From positions 124,001 through 188,000 of the forward strand of contig JAEYUW010000002.1 of assembly GCA_023432225.1 (NCBI GenBank): a stretch of 64,000 bases of DNA, read 5' to 3'. Position 1 is the first letter of the stretch. Each line of letters begins with the position of its first letter. A model generated the notes under the pieces. That model did no database searches and had not been told where the DNA came from. It saw only the letters and a list, made by a program, of their open reading frames with translations. Position numbers and translations under genes: made by a program. Below are positions 46,601 to 55,035 of the stretch, one piece after another. This DNA comes from Verrucomicrobiota bacterium. GTDB taxonomy: Bacteria > Verrucomicrobiota > Verrucomicrobiia > Opitutales > Opitutaceae.

Positions 46601-47668
46601 TTACCAGTTGAAGCTCTCGTCCTTCTGCACGGATTTCGCGAACTCGACGAAGAGCTTCACGCAATTCTCCACGTCCTCGAGATCGACGACTTCGCTCGGC
46701 GTGTGCATGTAGCGCAGCGGGATCGAGACGAGGCCGCACGCGACGCCGCCGCGGGCCATTTGGATCGCGCGCGCATCGGTGCCGGTCGGGCGCGGGTCGG
46801 CTTCGAGTTGATAAGGAATCTTCGCCTTCTTCGCGCACTCGATGAGGCGCGTGTAGACCTTCGGATTGATGTTCGGGCCGCGGCAAATGATCGGGCCGCC
46901 GCCGAGCTTCGTCTCACCGAAGCGGCGGTTGTCGCAATCCGGGTGATCCGTCGCGTGGCCGACGTCGACTGCGAGCGCGACGTGCGGATCGACCGCGAAG
47001 GCCGACGTGGTGGCGCCGCGGACGCCGATCTCCTCTTGCGTCGTGGCGACGGAAACGAGCTTCGCGCCGAGCTTGGCCTTTTCTTTCTTCAGACGGACGA
47101 GCGCTTCGCCGACGACGTAGGCGCCGACCTTGTTGTCGAAGGCGCGCGCGGTGCCGACCGAGCCGTGAATGAGTTCAAACTCGTGGTCGTAGGTCGCGAC
47201 GTCGCCGATCGCGACGCGCTCGAGCGCCGCGGCCTTCGAGCCGGCGGCGATGTCGATCCAGATCTCGTGCTTCTTCGGCACCTTCTTGCGATCCTCGTCG
47301 TCCATCAGGTGGATCGCGCGTTTGCCCGTGACGCCCTTCACCGGACCGTTCGCGGTCTGGATGATCACGCGACGGCCGGAGATGATGCTGAGATCGTGGC
47401 CGCCGATCGTGTCGAAGTAGAGATAACCGTCCTTGTTGATGTAGGTGATGATGAGGCCGAGTTCGTCGATGTGGCCGGCGAACATCAGCGTCGGTGCGCC
47501 CTTCGTGTTCAACGTGGCGTAGCGGCAGCCGAGTGCGTCGTTGGCGTAGGCATCGGCGTGCGGTTCGACGAATTTGTCGTAAACGGCCTGGGCCTGCGCC
47601 TCGGCGCCGGAGGGCGACTTGGCCTTGAGCAACTCGGTGAGGAAAGCGGGTGCGACGTATTTCGACAT
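46601..47668 (-). CDS. M42-family metallo-aminopeptidase (glutamyl aminopeptidase/cellulase-like)
   Basis: A 355-residue cytoplasmic peptidase with two metal ions. Ligand motifs are in order: FAGHIDELG, the bridging Asp in ARAFDNKVG, the catalytic Glu pair TTQEEIGVRGA, DVGHATDHP, and the C-terminal His in YMHTPSEVV. It shortens peptides released by larger proteases; enzymes of this family form tetrahedral assemblies. A strong ribosome binding site (GAGGTAA) precedes the ATG. It is a single gene with its own terminator. Confidence 0.92.
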   Translation of the reverse strand: MSKYVAPAFLTELLKAKSPSGAEAQAQAVYDKFVEPHADAYANDALGCRYATLNTKGAPTLMFAGHIDELGLIITYINKDGYLYFDTIGGHDLSIISGRRVIIQTANGPVKGVTGKRAIHLMDDEDRKKVPKKHEIWIDIAAGSKAAALERVAIGDVATYDHEFELIHGSVGTARAFDNKVGAYVVGEALVRLKKEKAKLGAKLVSVATTQEEIGVRGATTSAFAVDPHVALAVDVGHATDHPDCDNRRFGETKLGGGPIICRGPNINPKVYTRLIECAKKAKIPYQLEADPRPTGTDARAIQMARGGVACGLVSIPLRYMHTPSEVVDLEDVENCVKLFVEFAKSVQKDESFNW

Positions 47669-47814
47669 GGCGTTACCTCTGTTTCAACGGGTCGCGTGCG
47701 GCAAAGGGAAAATGCCGGCCGCCTGCCGCCCACATCGATCGCACCGGCGAAATTCTGACGAATTCCGCTACGACACAGCGACGTGAGTTTCGCTCCACCT
47801 GCTCAGTCACCCGG

Positions 47815-48576
47815 CTACACCGGACGCAGCACGACGTCGGCGCCTTCGAGGCGGCCGCCGGGGCCGAGTTGCTGGGGCTCCCAACGATAGCCCAACGGAT
47901 CGAGCAGCGCTCGCGTGCCGGAAATTTCCTCTGGGCTGTGAAACGCCATCATGATGAGCGGACGTGCGCGCCGCAGGGTCTCGGCGGCGCCGGCGAGCGC
48001 CTGATGGCCGTGGCCTTCAACGTCGATCTTAACGAACGCCGGCGGACGTGTTTCGCCGCGCTCGACGAGGCCGTCGAGGCGCACGGTGCGGATGCGGAGC
48101 AACGGCACGCCCGGTGGGGCGCGCTCGTGTTCGTTGTAGGCGAGGTGCACGGTCGTGTCGCCGCGCTGGGTGTCCGCGATCAGTTCGGTCTCGCCGTCCC
48201 GGTCGGAGGCCGCGGCTGGCACGCACTTCAGCCAACTAAAACCGTTCATCGCGCCGTGGCGCGCCAGGCGGCGATAGCTCGACGGGAACGGCTCCACGGC
48301 GAGGACGTGTCCGGTCGGGCCCACGCGTTGGGCGAAGCCGCACGCGTAGTAGCCGTAGTGCGCACCAAGATCCCAACACGTCTGGCCACGCAGATCGCCG
48401 AAGGCAGCGATCGCCTGGGAGACGATCGGCTCGTGTGTGCCGCGCCAGTAGGAGGTCCACGGGTAGAGCGTCCAGCGCGTGCCGGCGTTGTAGCCGCCGC
48501 GCGAGCGGACGGGGCAATATTGAAGGCCGGTGCCCGTGAGGACGCTGCGCGCGAAACGGTTGAGCAGGGAATTCAA
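47815..48576 (-). CDS. FkbM-family methyltransferase
   Basis: A 253-residue SAM-dependent methyltransferase of the FkbM type, common in polysaccharide loci where they methylate sugar hydroxyls. The SAM site is TCWDLGAHYGYYACGFAQRVG, with the acidic residue after the second strand in VLAVEPFPSSYRRL, and FVKIDVEGHGHQAL is the FkbM signature. The start is TTG at 48576, which overlaps the stop of the upstream oxidoreductase gene as TTGA; no better codon exists. It is the last gene of the long minus-strand polysaccharide unit. Confidence 0.82.
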   Translation of the reverse strand: MNSLLNRFARSVLTGTGLQYCPVRSRGGYNAGTRWTLYPWTSYWRGTHEPIVSQAIAAFGDLRGQTCWDLGAHYGYYACGFAQRVGPTGHVLAVEPFPSSYRRLARHGAMNGFSWLKCVPAAASDRDGETELIADTQRGDTTVHLAYNEHERAPPGVPLLRIRTVRLDGLVERGETRPPAFVKIDVEGHGHQALAGAAETLRRARPLIMMAFHSPEEISGTRALLDPLGYRWEPQQLGPGGRLEGADVVLRPV

Positions 48577-49961
48577 TCGGGGCGGATCTTCTCGGCGATC
48601 TCCTCCAGCGGATACGTGATGATTTCCGCGAGGGTGGGGTGATACCAAGGCGCGCGCAGCATATCGAAGACCGTCCCGCGCTGCGCCATGGCGACGGACA
48701 AGCAGTGGATGAGTTCGCCGGCGTCCTTGCCGACGATTTCGGCGCCGAGGATGCGACCGCGTTTCGGCTCCGCGATGACCTTCACGTAGCCGTATTTCGC
48801 TTCCATCAGGATCGATTTGCCGTGGTCGTCGAAAGGATACGAGGCGGTGAGATATGCGATGCCTTCTTCCTGCAGTTGCGACTCGAGGCGACCGACGGTG
48901 GCGAGTTGCGGATCGGTGAAGACGACGTTCAGCAGGAGCGAGTAATCGATCGGCTTGATACCTTTCACGCCGAAGGCATGGCGCACCGCGAGCTCGGCTT
49001 GCTGGATTGCGACGTGGACAATCTCCGCCGGGCCGGAGCAATCGCCGGCGGCGTAGATGTGGGGTGCGGTCGATTGCTGCCAGCGGTTGATGACGACGCG
49101 ACCGTTCGGCTGCGTGCGCACGCCAGCGCAGCCCAGGTCGAGACTGCCGGTGTTGGGTTCGCGACCAAGCGCGTTGAACAAGTGTGCGGCGCGGCGCGTG
49201 ATCTTTTTCCCGTCGTGGATGAATTCGACGGTGGTGCCGCGCGCGTCCTGCTTGATGCCCGTGATCTGCGTGCCGGCAAACAGCTCGATGCCCTCGTCGA
49301 CGAAGGCGCGCTGAACGACGGTCGAGGCTGTCTCGGAGTGATCGCGCAGAATGTTGCGGCTGCGTTGGACGAGCGTGACCTTCGTGCCCATGCGACGGAG
49401 GAACTGCGCCAGTTCGCACGCCACGATGCCGCCGCCGAGCACGAGCACGCTCTTGGGGAGAAAATCCAGATCGAGCACGTCGTCGCTCGTCCAGAATTTT
49501 GCTTCCGCCAGGCCTGGCACGGGCGGGACGGCGATCTTCGAGCCGGTGCCGATGAGGAAGAACTTCGCGCCGAGGCGCGTGCCGTTGGAGAGTCCGATCG
49601 TGTGGGCGTCGACGAATTTCGCGTAGGCGCGGTGCAGATCGAACTTGCCCGCGGCGAGCGCGCGCTGCCGGTAGTCGGCGAATTCGCCGATGATGCGCCG
49701 CTTCCGCGCGTGCACCGCTTTCATGTCCGCTTCGGCTCCGCGCACGCGCAGGCCGAACTTTGCAGCGTGGCGCGTGTGATGGAGGATTTCGGCGCTGTAG
49801 AGGAGTGTCTTGGACGGCATGCAGCCCTTGAGGATGCACAGGCCACCGAGCTCCTCGGCGCCGTCGACGATGGCAACTTTCTTGCCGAGCGAGGCCGCGA
49901 GCCGTGCGGCGTTGAAACCGGCGCTGCCGCCGCCGAGACAGATGAGATCGTAGCGTTTCAC
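48573..49961 (-). CDS. FAD/NAD(P)-dependent disulfide oxidoreductase (dihydrolipoyl dehydrogenase-like)
   Basis: A 462-residue class I pyridine-nucleotide disulfide oxidoreductase. The FAD-binding GGGSAG (10-15) is followed by the redox-active CILKGC (Cys42, Cys47), the NAD(P)-binding LVLGGGIVACELAQFL, FAD contact YAAGDCSG, and the C-terminal H-x4-E base pair WYHPTLAEI. These motifs would allow dihydrolipoamide, mercuric or other disulfide reduction; the substrate cannot be told, and no E1/E2 genes are nearby. GTG at 49961 overlaps the preceding stop (GTGA), and its own stop overlaps the FkbM start. It is therefore firmly embedded in the polysaccharide operon, an unusual place. Confidence 0.88.
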   Translation of the reverse strand: MKRYDLICLGGGSAGFNAARLAASLGKKVAIVDGAEELGGLCILKGCMPSKTLLYSAEILHHTRHAAKFGLRVRGAEADMKAVHARKRRIIGEFADYRQRALAAGKFDLHRAYAKFVDAHTIGLSNGTRLGAKFFLIGTGSKIAVPPVPGLAEAKFWTSDDVLDLDFLPKSVLVLGGGIVACELAQFLRRMGTKVTLVQRSRNILRDHSETASTVVQRAFVDEGIELFAGTQITGIKQDARGTTVEFIHDGKKITRRAAHLFNALGREPNTGSLDLGCAGVRTQPNGRVVINRWQQSTAPHIYAAGDCSGPAEIVHVAIQQAELAVRHAFGVKGIKPIDYSLLLNVVFTDPQLATVGRLESQLQEEGIAYLTASYPFDDHGKSILMEAKYGYVKVIAEPKRGRILGAEIVGKDAGELIHCLSVAMAQRGTVFDMLRAPWYHPTLAEIITYPLEEIAEKIRPD

Positions 49962-51568
49962 TGGGGGGAGGACGGTGGGCGAGAATCTGCCGCGATGCAA
50001 ATTTTCCACTGGGCCACGGATCGCACCTGCCAGGCCTCCGGTGGGTATTCGGCAAACCGTGCGAGTTGCACCGGCGCAGGCAGCTCTGGCGGCAGCACGA
50101 CGACGAGCCCGCCGCGCGGACGCCCCGATAAAGTCGTTTCACCGTTCGGGAGTTTCACGGCGCGATGGTGCTCGACGGCAAGCAAGCACTCCAGCTTCGG
50201 CGAGAGGAACAGTGCATCGCCTCCGGAGATAGCTTGGTCCGCCTGGCGAACCGCCTGCTCGACCGTCGCCGGCAGCGAGGTGAGACTGTAGCCGCGCGCA
50301 GACGTATTTCGGAGCAAAGCGAGTTCGCGCACCCGGAACACGTAAGAGCCAATTCCCCAAGCCAGCGAGAAGGCGACAAACGTCCCAACGACGATGCGCG
50401 CGACGGCGCCTTTCGTTTCCCAACCCAGCGCGAGCAGTCCGGGCAGGAGAAACCAGCCGCACGGGACGAAGAGACGGTCCTCAAACCCCACTGCCGCGCC
50501 ACGCAGATAGAGGAACGCGAAGCCCGCCAAGGTGACTGCGCTGACACCCGCGACGAAGGCGCGCGCCGCGCGCGAAGGCGCCCGTCGCCACAGCGCGATA
50601 TGAAGCAAAACCGCGAGCGCCGCGGCGACCACGACGAGCGTCGTGTTGGCCGACAGATGCGCGATGCCGAGCGCATCACACAACTTCGCCCCGGAACTCG
50701 TGAACGCGACCAGGCTCGAGAACGGCAGCACGAGCGGCAGCAGCGCGCGCCGGATCATGTCCGCCACGCTGAAGGTGACAGGCGAGCTGTCCGCGGGAGA
50801 TGCGCCCTGACTCAACAGCGCGACGTGAGCCACCGCCCACGCGGCCAGCAGCGCGGCGCCGAGCGCCAGCCCATAGGTCAGCGCGGGCCGAGTGTTGTCG
50901 CGGCGAATCCCGGTCGCCGACGCGGCGAGCCACGCGCCGGCAGCCAGTCCGGCGGCGCTGAGCAGGAACGAGAGCTTGAAAAACACACCGATTAACACCG
51001 CCGCGGTGAAGCTCACGAAGACTTTGGCGAAGCCTGCGTTCGCGGTCGCCCGCAGCAGAAGCGCGAGCCACGGGAGCAGTGCCGCGGCGAAGACTTCACC
51101 CCCGAGAAAATTGCGGAACGAATACAGCGTGTGCCAGCTCGCCGCCATGAGGATGAGGCTCGCGCTCGCGATGGCGGACGAGAAACCCAGTTCGCGATAT
51201 AGCCGCCGCCAGCCGGCGAGTTGCGTCCAGCCGGCGAGTCCCACGCACAGGGAGATCGCCTGACCGAGATTCAGCCCGAAGCGCGAAAGCGCGCCGATGA
51301 CCCAGATCGGTCCGGGCGACCACCACGTGAGCGGGATGCTCGTCGCGTGGGCGATGTTGGCCGTGTCGAGGACCGGGAGCCGGCACAGCTCGCCGGTGCG
51401 CACGAGGTGGTTCCACGAAAACAGCAGCGTGGCCGCATCGTTGCCGAGCCGCGGCGGAAACCACAGCGACAGGAGCGTCGGCAGCAACACACCGGCGGCC
51501 ACGATCGCGGGGTAGATCCAATCGCGCGGTCCGCGGCGGTCCGCGAAGAGCGTGGGAGCGGTGCTCAC
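49958..51568 (-). CDS. Polytopic membrane protein of the polysaccharide locus, GT-C-like
   Basis: A 536-residue protein with about 11-12 membrane helices (for example IYPAIVAAGVLLPTLLSLWF, KVFVSFTAAVLIGVFFKL, LTYGLALGAALLAAWAVAHV). The first loop has FPPRLGNDAATLLFSW, an acidic loop after helix 1, as in GT-C lipid-linked glycosyltransferases. A C-terminal soluble portion of ~110 residues follows the last helix. It starts with GTG overlapping the stop of the sugar transferase gene (GTGA). The role is inferred to be sugar transfer or polymer handling in the periplasm. Confidence 0.65.
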   Translation of the reverse strand: MSTAPTLFADRRGPRDWIYPAIVAAGVLLPTLLSLWFPPRLGNDAATLLFSWNHLVRTGELCRLPVLDTANIAHATSIPLTWWSPGPIWVIGALSRFGLNLGQAISLCVGLAGWTQLAGWRRLYRELGFSSAIASASLILMAASWHTLYSFRNFLGGEVFAAALLPWLALLLRATANAGFAKVFVSFTAAVLIGVFFKLSFLLSAAGLAAGAWLAASATGIRRDNTRPALTYGLALGAALLAAWAVAHVALLSQGASPADSSPVTFSVADMIRRALLPLVLPFSSLVAFTSSGAKLCDALGIAHLSANTTLVVVAAALAVLLHIALWRRAPSRAARAFVAGVSAVTLAGFAFLYLRGAAVGFEDRLFVPCGWFLLPGLLALGWETKGAVARIVVGTFVAFSLAWGIGSYVFRVRELALLRNTSARGYSLTSLPATVEQAVRQADQAISGGDALFLSPKLECLLAVEHHRAVKLPNGETTLSGRPRGGLVVVLPPELPAPVQLARFAEYPPEAWQVRSVAQWKICIAADSRPPSSPQ

Positions 51569-52941
51569 CGGCCCATTCCGAACAGCATCACGTGAATTGT
51601 TTTCAGGGCGATCGAGGCATCGAGCACGAAGGAGAAGTGCTTGATGTAGTAGAGGTCATACTCGAGCTTGCGCATCGTGTCCTCGAGGTTTGCGCCGTAG
51701 GGATAGTTGACCTGCGCCCAGCCGGTGATGCCGGGTTTGACGAGATGCCGGAAATGGTAGCACGCGATCTTTTGTTCGTAGTCGTCGACGAGTTTGACCC
51801 ATTCGGCGCGCGGGCCGATCAGGCTCATGTCGCCGCGCAGGACGTTCCAGAGTTGCGGCGCTTCGTCGAGACGCACAGCCCGCAGGAAGCGGCCGATGGA
51901 CGTGATGCGGTCGTCGTTTTCGCGGGTATAGACGTCGCCCGCATGATGCACGCGCATCGTGCGGAGCTTGTAGGCTTCGAAGAGCACGCGATTGCGGCCG
52001 ACGCGCGTCTGGTGGAAGAAGATCGGTCCGCGATCGGTGATCCAGATGGCGAGGGCGAGGAACGGCAGCAGCGGTGCGAACAACAGCAGTCCGATGGCGG
52101 CGCACAGAATGTCGCTCAGACGCTTCATGCGCTCGAAGACCGGCTCGCGGGCGATTTGGAAACCTTCCTGGAACAGCCACGTCTGGTTTAGGCGATAGAG
52201 CGGGATTTTGCGCCAGTAAACCTGGTGAAACAGTTCCAGCGTGTAGGTCGGCACGCCGCTGAAGCTGAGGTTGACGAGCCGTTGCGCCACGGCGGAGGGA
52301 AGTTCGTGGCTGGATTCCCGCAGGATGATCGCATCGATTTGCCCCGAGTATTCCTCCAGGTAGTCGACGACATCGCCGAAGGGCGCGGTGGACACCGCAG
52401 CGGCTTGGGGGGCGCGCGGCGCGGAGCGCACGAACGTTTCGTGCGTGGCGTAGAGCACGGACTGTTTCATCCCGCTCTTCCGGCACTCCTCCTTAAAAGC
52501 GAGGCAGCTCTCAGGGCTGCCGAGGAACAGGAAGTAGCGCTGCATCTCGCCGGTGTGCACGCGCTGATAGAAGAAGCGCCGATACCAGAGTGAGATCGGG
52601 ATGACGGCGAGATACGAAACCGAGGTGACGAAGCGCGAGCTCTGCAGTTGAAAGCCGGTCGGAATGAAGGCGTAGGTGAGCAGCAGCGTGAGGAGCAGCA
52701 CGCCGATCTGCGCAATCACGTGCAGCGACGCATACGTGATCGACATCATGTCGGTGCGCGCGCTGTAGCCGTCGATCAGGTAGACGCCGAGGAAGTGGAT
52801 CACCACCGGAAGAAACAGCGGTGAGAGGATCCATTCATGGTTGCCGACGCCGTAGAGCCACGCGACGAGGTTGAACGCGAGCACGACGGACAACGCATCG
52901 AGCAGCACGAGGGCGATCGTGACTTGGCGGGCCTTCGTCAT
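51565..52941 (-). CDS. Polyprenyl-phosphate sugar-1-phosphate transferase (WbaP/WcaJ-like)
   Basis: The initiating enzyme that loads a sugar-phosphate onto undecaprenyl phosphate at the inner membrane. In 458 residues, about four or five N-terminal helices and a Rossmann-like linker precede the catalytic PF02397-type domain from about residue 270: KRLSDILCAAIGLLLFAPLL, FHQTRVGRNRVLFEAYKLRT, and LDEAPQLWNVLRGDMSLIGP, with the Asp-Glu and the Pro-Arg of IGPRAEW. KPGITGWAQVNY completes the signature. ATG at 52941. Fifty-one bases separate it from the upstream glycosyltransferase gene. Confidence 0.93.
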   Translation of the reverse strand: MTKARQVTIALVLLDALSVVLAFNLVAWLYGVGNHEWILSPLFLPVVIHFLGVYLIDGYSARTDMMSITYASLHVIAQIGVLLLTLLLTYAFIPTGFQLQSSRFVTSVSYLAVIPISLWYRRFFYQRVHTGEMQRYFLFLGSPESCLAFKEECRKSGMKQSVLYATHETFVRSAPRAPQAAAVSTAPFGDVVDYLEEYSGQIDAIILRESSHELPSAVAQRLVNLSFSGVPTYTLELFHQVYWRKIPLYRLNQTWLFQEGFQIAREPVFERMKRLSDILCAAIGLLLFAPLLPFLALAIWITDRGPIFFHQTRVGRNRVLFEAYKLRTMRVHHAGDVYTRENDDRITSIGRFLRAVRLDEAPQLWNVLRGDMSLIGPRAEWVKLVDDYEQKIACYHFRHLVKPGITGWAQVNYPYGANLEDTMRKLEYDLYYIKHFSFVLDASIALKTIHVMLFGMGR

Positions 52942-52992
52942 GAGGTGATGACCCTAGCTAAGCGGGGCAAACGGTGCGGTGGCAACGTCCGT

Positions 52993-54174
52993 TTATCGTC
53001 GGGCGGCGATCGTGCGCAGGAGCGCGTCCCAACGCGGCACGAGATCGGCGCAGCGAAAATGCCGCTCGTAGGCGCGGCGGGCACCGGCGGCCAATGCGGC
53101 TACGTGGGTCGCGTTCGTGGACCACGCGGCGATCGACGCCGCGAGCGCCGGCGCATCGCCGTTGCGCACCGCGACGCCGCACGACTCGTTTTGCAGCAGG
53201 TGCGCGATCGCACTGTCGGTCGGACCGACAAACAAAGCGGGCCGGCCAGCGGCGAGGACGCCGGCGAGTTTACTCGGCGCGACGAAACGTTCGAATCCGG
53301 AGCGCAGCGTCACGAGATGGGCATCGGGGGCAGCCAGCGCCGCGGCGAGCCGCGCGCGCGGTTGCGGCGGATGAAAAACAACATTCTTCAGCCCGCGCTG
53401 CGCGACGCCCGCGCGGACCTCCGTCAGGCGCGGACCGCCGCCGATGAACGCGAAGCGGATGCGCGTGTCGTCGCGCAGCAGCGCCGCGGCGTCGAGGATC
53501 GTGGCGAACTCGTGCACGCGGCCGAGATTGCCCGAGTAGGCGACGAGGAATTTTCCCTCGGCCTGCCAGTCGCGGCGCACGGCGGCGACCTCCCCGCCGG
53601 CGGCGGGCGTGTCGAGTTCCTGCGGCGCCCAGTTTGGCAACGCGGTCGTGGGGGCGGCGGAGACCTGCGCGGCCCGCACGGTGGCGGCCATATCCTCGCT
53701 CACGGGAACGCAGTGCGCGCTCGCGCGCCATGCGCGATTGCGGGCCGCACGCAGCGGGGCGAGCAGCGGAGCGCTCCATTCGCCGACGTGTGCGCTGGCG
53801 ACCTCCGGGTAGATGTCCTGAATCCATTGCACGACGTGGGCGCCGCGGGCGCGGGCGAGGTCGGTCGCGGCGACGGCCAGGAGCGGCGGGTCGGTTTTCA
53901 GGATGACGATATCGCCCGGCGCAATCAGTCGGCGCAGGAGGCGCCGTGCGGCGCGGAGGAAGTGCAGGTAGCGTCCGAGGCGTCCCGCGGGTTCCGCGCC
54001 GGTGCGGTGGATCGTCACGCGTCCGAGCACGTTCGCTTCGGTGCCAGCAGCGATCACGTGCACTTCCCAGTCGCGCGCGGCGAGGGCTCCGGCGAGATCC
54101 GTGAGCAGCTGCGCCGTGGCGGCCTCATTGGGCCAGAACACGCGATTGACGAAGATGAGTTTCGGACAGCTCAA
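52993..54174 (-). CDS. Glycosyltransferase family 4
   Basis: A 393-residue GT-B glycosyltransferase. It opens LIFVNRVFWPNEAATAQLLTDLA, a widespread start in GT4 enzymes of capsule and exopolysaccharide loci, and has VQWIQDIYPEV, a donor-side GGGPRL loop, and VAPSKLAGVLAAGRPALFVG near the C-terminus. The usual E-x7-E motif is not clean here. The start is TTG at 54174, three bases after the stop of the upstream gene; no ATG fits the family start. Confidence 0.85.
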   Translation of the reverse strand: MSCPKLIFVNRVFWPNEAATAQLLTDLAGALAARDWEVHVIAAGTEANVLGRVTIHRTGAEPAGRLGRYLHFLRAARRLLRRLIAPGDIVILKTDPPLLAVAATDLARARGAHVVQWIQDIYPEVASAHVGEWSAPLLAPLRAARNRAWRASAHCVPVSEDMAATVRAAQVSAAPTTALPNWAPQELDTPAAGGEVAAVRRDWQAEGKFLVAYSGNLGRVHEFATILDAAALLRDDTRIRFAFIGGGPRLTEVRAGVAQRGLKNVVFHPPQPRARLAAALAAPDAHLVTLRSGFERFVAPSKLAGVLAAGRPALFVGPTDSAIAHLLQNESCGVAVRNGDAPALAASIAAWSTNATHVAALAAGARRAYERHFRCADLVPRWDALLRTIAARR

Positions 54175-54177
54175 GCG

Positions 54178-55035
54178 TCAGCGGCGCTGGCGGCGGAGTT
54201 CGGCGGCCTTGGCCGCGCTGAGAAATTCATACCAACCCATCAGGCGGCAGAAAACGAAGCCGCGATACCCATCGAGAAAACCCGCGCGCCACACGTAGTG
54301 GTAGAGGAAACGCAGCGTGGGGCGGAACGGCAGCTTCCACGCGAGTTGGCGGAGGCGGCGTTTGCGGGCGAGCGCCGGATCGATGGCGCCGGGCGCGTCG
54401 CTCTCGGACGCGGCGAGTTGCTGGCGGGCTTCCCAGTTGGAGTAGCGGTTGTGCTTCTCGACCCACGTGGCGATGTCGGGGAAGGCGTAGTGCTCCATCT
54501 CGCCGCCCAGATAGCCGGCGGTGCCGTCGAGCAGGACGTGTTCGTGCACCTCGTTGTCGCCGCTGCCGGTGTCGCCGGTGGCCGCGGGGCGCTCGTAGCG
54601 GCCGGCGCGGTGGCGGAAAAAGCGCAGATTCCAACTCGGGTAATAACCGCAATGGTTCAGCCAGCCGTCGAGGAACCAGAAGCGACGGTTCACGTAGTAA
54701 CCGGTGTGCGGCGCCGTGGCCGCGGTGACGACGGCGCGCATCTCGGCGGCGAGGGCGGGCGTGGCGCGTTCGTCGGCGTCGATGATGAAGACCCAGTCGT
54801 GGCGCCAGGGCACATTCGCGAGCGCCCAGTTTTTCTTTTTGGGAAACTCACCGTTCCAGCGAAAATCGACGACGCGCGCGCCGGCGGCTTCGGCGATCGC
54901 GCGCGTGCGGTCGGTGCTGCCGGAGTCGATCACCACGATTTCCTCGCAGAAGGCGACGGAGGCGATGCACGCGGCCAGATTGGCCGCTTCGTTTTTCGCG
55001 GGAATGAGGACGGAGATGGGGGCGCGATCAGACAT
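54178..55035 (-). CDS. Glycosyltransferase family 2 (WaaE/KdtX-like)
   Basis: A 285-residue GT-A glycosyltransferase. The N-terminal SVLIPAKNEAANLAACIAS, VVIDSGSTDRT, and the metal-binding IDADERAT (the D-x-D region) are clear; NLRFFRHRAGRYE and HYAFPDIATWVEKHNRYS fit the WaaE/LgtF-like subgroup that adds glucose or similar to LPS core or polysaccharide. The ATG at 55035 overlaps the upstream gene by 8 bases, implying coupling. Confidence 0.9.
   Translation of the reverse strand: MSDRAPISVLIPAKNEAANLAACIASVAFCEEIVVIDSGSTDRTRAIAEAAGARVVDFRWNGEFPKKKNWALANVPWRHDWVFIIDADERATPALAAEMRAVVTAATAPHTGYYVNRRFWFLDGWLNHCGYYPSWNLRFFRHRAGRYERPAATGDTGSGDNEVHEHVLLDGTAGYLGGEMEHYAFPDIATWVEKHNRYSNWEARQQLAASESDAPGAIDPALARKRRLRQLAWKLPFRPTLRFLYHYVWRAGFLDGYRGFVFCRLMGWYEFLSAAKAAELRRQRR

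Noticed and set aside
48577..50142. Upstream extension of the FkbM methyltransferase frame to 775 residues
   Set aside because: The extension is a shadow frame of the disulfide oxidoreductase gene, Arg/His/Pro-rich and without similarity. The real methyltransferase starts at the overlapping TTG.
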